A stretch of DNA of 64,000 nt from Ailanthus altissimus. Taxonomy: Eukaryota; Streptophyta; Magnoliopsida; Sapindales; Simaroubaceae. The position numbers and the translations under genes are program-made. Shown one piece after another: positions 56,090-64,000 of the stretch; within the stretch, counting starts at the first letter, position 1; each line of letters opens with the position of its first letter. The notes below the pieces were generated by a model, which was not told where the DNA came from, did no database searches, and saw nothing but the letters and a program-made list of their open reading frames with translations. The stretch covers positions 23,790,501 through 23,854,500 of the forward strand of contig OX327695.1 in the NCBI GenBank assembly GCA_946807835.1, in the 5' to 3' direction.

Positions 56090-58215
56090 TACTTACATGA
56101 TAAAATGTAATGTAATTGGAATTGCATTTATAAAATTTAATGTAATTGAAATTGAATTTGGATTTTGAATTATAATTTTTAAAGTAATTGAAATTAAAAT
56201 TAGAAATAGAATTATAACATTTAATGCAACTGAACTTGAAATTGAAATTAGATTTCTAATTGGAATTATTTAACGTATTTAAAATTAACATTAGAATTGA
56301 ATTATAATATTTAGCATAATTGAATTTCAAATTGGATTTTGCATTCTAATATTTAACGTAATTAAAATTGAATTTAAAATATTAAATAGAATTATAACAT
56401 TTAACATAATTAAATTGAAATTAGAATAATAATATTTAACGTAATTGAAATTGAAATAAAAATAAAAATAAAAATAATAACATTTAACATAATTGAAATT
56501 GGAATTGGAATTGGAATTAGAATTATAATATTTAACGCAATTAAAATTAAAATTAAAATTAAAATTATAATATTTAATGTAATTTAAATTAAAATTATAA
56601 CATTTAATGTAATTAAAATTAGATTTCAAATTATAGTATTTAATGTAATTGAAATTATATTTAAAATTAGAATTAAAACTATAACATTTAACGTAATTGA
56701 AACTAAAGCGAAAATTGAAATTATAGCATTTAATGTGATTAGAATTGAAATTAGAATTATAACATTTATCATAAATAAAATTGAATTTAAATTTTAAATT
56801 AGAATTATGACATTTAATGTAATTGAAATTGTATTTGAAATAATTATAATATTAACGTAATTGAAATTATAATTATAATATTTAACATAATTGAAATTAA
56901 AATTAGAATTAAAATTATTACATTTAATGTAATTTAAACCGAAATTATAATTGAAATTGTAATATTTAATGTTATTGAAATTAAAATTATAACATTTAAC
57001 GTAAATGAAATCAAATTTAAATTTAGAATTGGAATTATAACATTTTACGTAAAATTAAATTTTGAATTAGAATTCTAACATTTAACATAATTGAAATCGA
57101 AATTAGAATTTGAATTGGAATTATAATATTTAATGTAATTAAATTTGAATTTGAATTTGAAATTATAACATCTAACATAATTAAAATAAAAATTATAACA
57201 TTTAACGTAATTAAAATTAAAATTATAACTAAAATTATAACATTTAACGTAATTGAAATTAAAATTAAAATTAGAACTAGAATTATAATCAAAATTGAAA
57301 TTAAAATTGAAATAGGATTTGAAATTATAACATTTTAACATAAATGAAATTGAAATTGGATTTCTAATTGAAAATATATAATGTAATTAAAATTAAAATT
57401 TATATTAAAATTATAACATTTAACATAATTAGAATTGAAATTCGATTTTAAATTACAACATTTAACTTATTTAAAATTTAAATTAGGTTTGAAATTATAA
57501 CATTTAACGAATTTGAAAATGAAATTTGATTTCGGATTACAACATTTAACATAATTAAAATTGACATTGAAATTGAATTTGGAATTATAAGACATAACAA
57601 AATTAAAATTAAAATTGAAATTAGATTTCGAATTATACCATTTAACGAAATTGAAATTGATATTGAAATAAAATTTGAAATTATAACATTTATCGTATTT
57701 TAAATTAAAATTGGATAATATTTAATGTAACTCAAATTGAAATTAAAATTGAAATTATAATTAAAATTATATTATTTAACGTACTTCAAATTGATATTGA
57801 ACTGCAATTTTAAATTATAATATTTAATATTATTAAAATTAAAATTGTAATTAGATTACCAATTATAGTATATAACATAATTTAAATCAAAATTTGAATT
57901 AAATTTATAATATTTAACGTAATTGCAATTGAATTTTAACTTCAATTGTAACATTTAACATAATTAAAATTACAATTGAATTTCAAATTTTAACATTGAA
58001 CGTAATTGTTATTAATATTGAAATTATATCATTTAATGTACTTGAAACTGAAATTGAAATTCGAAATGCAATTATAATAAGTAACTTAATTGAAATTATA
58101 ATTGAAATTGAAATTAAATCTTTTAACTTTAACGTAATTAAATTATAAATTAGAATTGAAATTATAATATTTAATATTATTAAAATCAAAATTCGAATTG
58201 AAATTGTAACATTCA
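56090..58215 (-). repeat. A+T-rich minisatellite array A4
   Basis: Same core as A1, read on the minus strand. Begins AAAATGTAATGTAATTGGAA near 56100 and fades at about 58215. Confidence 0.92.
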
Positions 58216-59474
58216 CAGACTAACTTCAACTCTTTTAGCTATATAATTTATTTGACAAATTTAAATTTAATTAAAATATATATATATATATATGATCATA
58301 CAATTTAGAATTAACATATATAAGATAAAACAGATGATGATCATACAGATCTCGCAGATATATATATTTCTACAATATATTTATCAAACATATAGTTTAT
58401 TATTATAAGAATAATTAATTCATTTTAATAGGATTAATGTGAAAATTTTCAAATAACAAATTTAAATTGTAAATTTGAATTTTAATAAAATTAAAATAAT
58501 AAATAAAAAGGATCAATTAATTAATTATCAACAAATTTTATTATTATTTGAATTTACAAAAAACAAAGAGACTTTTTTTGTTAAATGCCATTATTATCGA
58601 TTGGGCACTAATAATAATTGGTGAACCCCCTTCATTAGCTGCCATTTGTCAGCAAATGGAACGGGTGTGTTGACGTCATTTGACTGTTTGAAACAATCGG
58701 ATGTATCGGAGGCGCACCCTTCAACCCTTCATTTGGATATATACTTGATGGATATGTTTTTCAAGAAAACTATATTTAAAGGACTATTGCAGATTTCAAA
58801 ATAACAATTTTTTTATAAAGAAAATGACAATAATTGAAATGTTTGTAAAAGAGAATGCGTGATTTGTGAATTTTTTTTTATTTAATAGAGTTTTATTAAA
58901 TTTTTTTAAGGATTTTAAAATACACAAAAATAAAAATTTGTGACTTTTCATTTACATATGTAACTATTTATTACACTGCATCCTTTCATATTAAATATGA
59001 AATAATAAAATCATTGATAACACTTCTTAATTTAAAAATAGTGATTGTTAATTTAAAACCATTGATCAAATTTCATACGAAGAGTTATGTCTTAAATGGA
59101 ATGGTACTTACTATTTATAAATATGTGTTGATATTAGAAGAATAACGTGCAAACAATGTGAATATATTATGCATAAAAGTGGTGCATGAGTGCACAAAAA
59201 AGTACATAGTGCATGTGTCACAAGAGAGCACAATGATGCATGGGTGGCGAAGAATATATAGTGAATGTATGAGAATGCATAATGATGCATAAGAGCAAAT
59301 ATATGTCAAAAGAATTGCTCTAGGGTCCTATTTAATGAAAGTGCACTCATATAAAAACAAATCTATTGAATGTGAGGTTAAACCTATTAGGGTTGTGCTT
59401 ACGTGTTATCTATGTTTGTATGGATATTTGATACTTATATAATGTACATTTTATTAAATCGGTAATTACTTTTA
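58216..59474. other. Intergenic DNA with a short unique island
   Basis: Mostly A+T-rich, with a TA repeat near 58280. 58600-58740 is more complex and contains a 7-bp palindrome CCATTTG TCAG CAAATGG (~58642-58659) and TGACGTCA (58671-58678), a bZIP-type site. No frame of note. 59150-59300 is rich in GTGCAT/GATGCAT words. Confidence 0.5.
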
Positions 59475-60785
59475 AATATATGGTACTATGCTTGTAATGC
59501 TATAGATGTTGTATGATCTGAAGGAGTTTAGATCAGGACTAAGAGTTAATAACACTGAGAATTATGATTGCTAAGAGTTAGTAGGTTATAAGGATCAGTG
59601 AACTCCAAGAAGTTGGAGTCTTATCTGTAACAGGATAAAGACTTAAGGGTATACTCATAATGATGTAGTTGTAAGAGTTACAATCGGGTGTTAGAAAATG
59701 TCATTATGTAAGTATATTGTCAAAAATTATGTTTATAATTTATTTTCACTAATACTAGTCTATCAATGAATACATTTTCATATAAGATCAATATATGTTT
59801 ATATCTGTAGGGTACAAATATTATTTTTACCTGACCATGAGCTTAGAACTTGTATAGACATATAAGTATTCAATAAGAACTAGATACGGAACAGACTCAT
59901 GAGGACCCCAATAGACTTCTTATGTAGCCGTCAATGAAAAGTCCTCTCAAGTTAAGTAGTATACGTGGTCCTATGACGTGAGCTCCATGATGGACTTGTA
60001 AGTGATCCACCATAATTTGGTTTTACATATGTTAGAGACCTTTCATAGTTTGACCGTTAGGTGTCGTTGGGTATGATCCAATGCTTATGGAGTCTGGTAT
60101 GCGTAGATACGAGATCCGTTAACTCACATATGAGAGTTGTATATCAAAATACTTTGAGATTGTATCCAAGAAAGTCTTATAACCATAAACAATAAATTTG
60201 GAAAATGAGTTTTCATAGGGTCAAACAATATAGCAAAGAATTTGCATATATTGTTCAGTGATATACAAGTCTGAAGATATTTTTATGGATGAGCTTATGA
60301 AAATTTGACGGTACTAATCTATATCCCCGCACATCCAGGATATAGATGACAGAAGGACTATATATATGCGCTATGTCCTTAGCTTGTTTGGTTCAACGCA
60401 CTGGTTTGTAATATTTGTGACGTGTGCATAGGGTTTACGGACTTATAAAATAGTTTCATTTGACGAATTGAGCGTGGACCTAGAGAGTTCCGCAATATGG
60501 AGAGTACTTGTTGTGCACTGAGGCAACGTACCAGATTAAATTATTCAGTCCAGTAATATTCAGTATGACCACAGGATGCGCGCGTGTCCGTATTTAAGTG
60601 TTAAATATATTAAATAGTTAAAAATTATTATTTACTAATTATATATTGACATATGATGCATTATGAACTATTTGGTTAAGTTTACTCAAGTTTTTAGTAT
60701 GGTAGAACCTACTAAAAAGTATACTTAATAACCATGTAAAAAAGATAAAATGATAATTTTATACATTAATTATTTAATAGTTAAT
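59475..60785 (-). repeat. Inverted copy of the noncoding block at 6150-7405
   Basis: The reverse complement aligns with 6150-7405, including TACTTACATAATGA, the GTGCGGGGATATAGAT segment and the CATTACAAGCAT end. No LTR is seen at the expected distance on the right, so this is an orphan fragment of the same element family. Confidence 0.8.
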
Positions 60786-61440
60786 ATCAAAATATCTTAT
60801 TATTATATAATATAATATAATTATAATATTATAATATATACTTAATGGCCAAGTATATATATAATATTGTTATTTAATATAATATAAATATATGTATACT
60901 TGGTGGCCAAGTATATGTATATTTAATTATATTATATTATGTATTACACACACACATACACACACACACACATATATATATATATGAAACGTGAGAAGCA
61001 AAAAAAAAAGAATGAAATTGTTGTTGTTCGGGTGACTGATCAAAGTAAGAAAAAAAAAGAGAAATTTATTTTTAAAAAATTGATTTCTGAAATTGATTTT
61101 TCTTACTTATCTCTATTAGCTACCAATTATAATAACGTAAATATTTAATTTATTAATCAAGTGTTGATCAAGAATAAATCAAATTACTTTAGGGTTTAAA
61201 GATATTAAGTTGTTGTTCTAGACAGTCAAGCTCACTTAGTTGATTATTAAAACTACCAACGAGTCGCACTCCGAGCAAACTCTAATAACTTTGTTGAAAA
61301 GATTACAGTTGGTGAATTTTCAACCTTTTATTTATATTAATATGGTTAATAAGTTATTATTTATGTTTGTTGTTTTTTTTTCGTTGTGTGTAAATATGTA
61401 TGTGATACGTATTTTTAAACAATGAATACAAATACACATG
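60786..61440. repeat. A+T-rich DNA with CA/TA microsatellite
   Basis: 60946-60985 is a compound CA and TA repeat. Duplicated TTAATGGCCAAGTATATAT-like segments (60842-60860 and 60900-60915) precede it. No gene seen. Confidence 0.65.
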
Positions 61441-63010
61441 CATACACCTTAGTTTAATCAATCCAACAAGACCGCCATTACCTAAATGCACTACAACAAT
61501 GTCCTAAAGGGGCAAAAATCTTTCCTTAAATATAGTGTACTCTTACATGTATTGACTTACTATCTGTTGTATGTGTGATCTATGATTGTGTAGTAATGAA
61601 CACTTAAAATTACACATTTAATAAGAGTTTTACATGATTGTTTTGTATTATTAGTGTATTTAATTTTCTTAACTTAAGTATGTTTACAATATTGTACTTA
61701 ATTATCTTTTAACTATTTTGTGGTAGGTTCGGTAAAATGGGCATAACTTTCTACCTAGAGATCCAATTGAGGTGATTCATGATCCTGTGAAGAGCTGACT
61801 CAATAGACTAACATATTGTATTTCACAAAGCATTTGAAATTTGAGTGTTTAGAGGGTAAAATAGCCTAGAACAGAACTAATATGTAGTACAGGCCTAGTT
61901 TGAATAGTCATCAGTATTTGCCCATAACTATAGAAATACGTATCTAATATGTATGAGATTACTTAATTTGGAAAGATAAGAGACTTATCTACAACTTTTA
62001 TGTTTTATGTGATGGCTAATTCAGATCATATTAATTCCAAATTAGATAATCAAGTGGGTGCCCTAGTGATAATCAATGCAAATTATTTTGCCACCATTTT
62101 TGACTTTCATCAACCAAGTGGTTCCCTCCAAATTTGTCTCGATTTATCCATGTTTTTCTATAAATAGGTGGCTTGTTTATGCCTAAAGGATGTAATTAAA
62201 AAGTTAGAATTTAGTTCAAAATACTTATCCTTTGTATCCATTTCTTTGTAATATTATTTCTCTTATTTACTATTAAATCATGTTATTTCTTCTTCCATTT
62301 CTTTAGTTTTATTATGTCCAAATAATTTTCTTTTAAGTTAAGGTGAAAGAGTGAAGCTCTTGGCAAGGTAATAAGATATGTTTAATATTTATTTATGAAT
62401 TTAATACTTCATTCTTAAGTTATGCAAGTTTATATATGATGTATTTATTTTGTTTGTAGAATTAATGTCATTTCTTCTAAAGTGGTGATTTTTGATTTAT
62501 TATTGACAAATCTTATACTTGATATAATAAATTCTTGAAACCATTTACAAGATTTGGTGTATATAACATTTCTTATAAAGTAGGAGTCTTGATTTATTGT
62601 AGACAAATATAAAGATTGGCATAATAAATACTTGAACCCATTTATAAGATTTGGTGTATAATAATTGATAGAAATAAATATTAATCAATATATAAATGAT
62701 GATGAACTTTAATTGTTATATTTTCCGATTAAAACCTCCTTTGTGTGGGGATTCCAATTGAGTTATAAAAAAAAGTTAAATATATTCTTACTTCTTATGC
62801 CAAGAGTGGATCTCCTAACCTTAACTTTTTATTTGAATTAGTTAATTAAATTAATATTTACAAACATCTTATGCTACATTAATTATCTTAAAAGTTTTTA
62901 TAATTTATAATTTTAATTCTACTTCTCTGTGGATCGACCCCGTTCTCATCAGGTTATTTATTACTTCGACAATCTTGTATTTGAAAATAAACTCCTATAT
63001 TCTGGACGTG
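61441..63010 (+). mobile_element. Probable gypsy LTR/leader fragment
   Basis: GGTAAAATGGGCATAACTTT near 61733, CTATAAATAGGTGGC near 62160 and GTGGATCGACCCC near 62931 follow the order seen in the 30710-31950 element (TATA-like, then GGGATCGATTC). No coding domain and no defined ends; assignment is tentative. Confidence 0.4.
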
Positions 63011-63385
63011 TCATGTAGTATCCATCAACATTCCAACATTTTCAACAATATTAAGGATATATTTTATGCTTGATGGATAAAAAGATCTACAAGGGTAACA
63101 AGGTGTATTTGTTCTTATTTATTTCTTATATTCAATGGCTTTAGACATGTATTTTATTATACATGGTATATTGTAATTTTTACTTCTTAATACATTTAAT
63201 TATATGCATATGAAAGGAGTAAGTGATTTCAAGAGTATCACTACAAAATTTATTATGCATGAAGTGAGATATATATATATATCATAGGAATTAACATTTG
63301 AAGAGTAGTTTAATATTAATAAATTGGACTTCTGAAGTCTTCTTGATTACATATGATGATGAATATTATTTGTAATTGAACAAAG
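63011..63385. other. Intergenic, no gene seen
   Basis: A+T-rich; no repeat or frame recognised. Confidence 0.45.
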
Positions 63386-63560
63386 GAAATCGTTGCAAGT
63401 GAAGAGCCCAACGCCGCGACGCTGAGTGCAAAAAGCCCAAGTCACAGCAGCAGAGGAGTGACGTCGGGACGTTGATCTTAGAATGACCAGCGAAGTAACA
63501 CCAAAAGAGTGACTCCGCGGTGCTGATAACAAAATGCCCAGTGCCACAGCGGTAGAAAAA
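63386..63560. promoter_or_regulatory. G+C-rich word island of an LTR entering the window edge
   Basis: Contains AACGCCGCGACGCTGAG, GTGACGTCGGGACGTTGA and TGACTCCGCGGTGCTGA, with decayed relatives, and is followed by CTTATATTAAG. This resembles U3 islands of LTRs elsewhere in the window. The small open frames here are not taken as genes. Confidence 0.5.
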
Positions 63561-64000
63561 TGACACTGCTTATATTAAGCTATTGTATGACTTTGGCTTG
63601 AGAAAATAGGACTGTAGCACTAATTTTATTCTGGTGTGCATTATTATCTTTGATATATTCAATTCATCCTATTAAAATGAACATGTTCGAATATTCAAAA
63701 GTTGTGATTGAATATTATAATAGAAAATGTAAGTAATTGCTTGTGTTTGGCTATGAGAGCAAAAATATTTATAAAGTCAAAGTTGAATTAGCCAATCCTC
63801 TGACAAATCACTAAATGAGGTTAGTGATTTGAATTAAGGGGAGTGGATTATGCCTAGAGTATAAGGTAAGAATGATGGTAACCCTACTTATGTGATTAAA
63901 AATCTTATGAAGTAGATTCATAAAGGTAAGAACAAATATATTTCTTGTTGTACTACTGATAATATATTATGAGTCTCACCCAAAAGCTAGGTAATACATC
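63561..64000. other. Window end, no gene seen
   Basis: Probably continues an LTR or retroelement interior; nothing diagnostic is visible before the edge. Confidence 0.4.

Noticed and set aside
58671..58678. TGACGTCA as the promoter element of a nearby gene
   Set aside because: No gene is recognisable within several kilobases, and a single 8-bp site proves nothing.
63347..63566. Two 66-codon minus-strand frames near the window end
   Set aside because: They sit in a G+C-rich LTR-type word island; no domain, and the island explains the lack of stops.

Overview
This is an A+T-rich nuclear segment of a flowering plant, most likely a eudicot. The evidence is a broken cluster of RPW8-type helper NLR genes of the NRG1 kind (a lineage known from eudicots and missing from monocots), with GT-AG introns, Ty1/copia and Ty3/gypsy LTR retrotransposons, solo LTRs with 5-bp target duplications, and long A+T-rich tandem arrays. 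I see no intact host gene: every coding piece is interrupted by stops, frameshifts, insertions or missing exons.

Layout. 1-2800: A+T-rich DNA ending in a minisatellite (array A1). 3124-4673 (+): copy A of the NLR, exons 1-2 only, with an in-frame stop and a lost donor. 4757-7405: part of a minus-strand LTR element, one LTR plus a long noncoding block. 7911-9695 (-): copy B, exons 3-5 only. 10298-16585 (-): a degenerate copia element whose 3' LTR carries a solo LTR (10569-12085). 16586-37265 (-): copy C, all five exons detectable (exon 1 truncated), stretched over 20.7 kb by a copia inside exon 3 (18241-23848) and by nested elements inside intron 1 (24947-36732). 37341-44760: a ~250-bp tandem repeat split by another copia (38078-44577), which itself carries a solo LTR. 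44761-46740: a further truncated copia. 48360-58215: arrays A2, A3 and A4, alternating with a ~220-bp tandem repeat that is present in both orientations. 58216-64000: intergenic DNA with a second, inverted copy of the noncoding block, a gypsy-like fragment and the start of another LTR.

How the parts fit. Copies A and B hold complementary halves of one gene in opposite orientation and may be a single gene broken by an inversion in intron 2. Copies B and C are head-to-tail paralogues, and B preserves the empty target site of the copia that broke C. The most unusual pattern concerns the LTRs. Several carry, just upstream of a TATA box, a short island built from one repeated word. Related LTRs keep homologous flanks but carry different words (AACGCCC..., CAGCGC..., CTGTTCAC). 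In the 4757 element the island is a run of perfect palindromes, one of which has the TATA box in its loop.

All homology statements are from reading the sequence by eye; no database search or alignment program was run.
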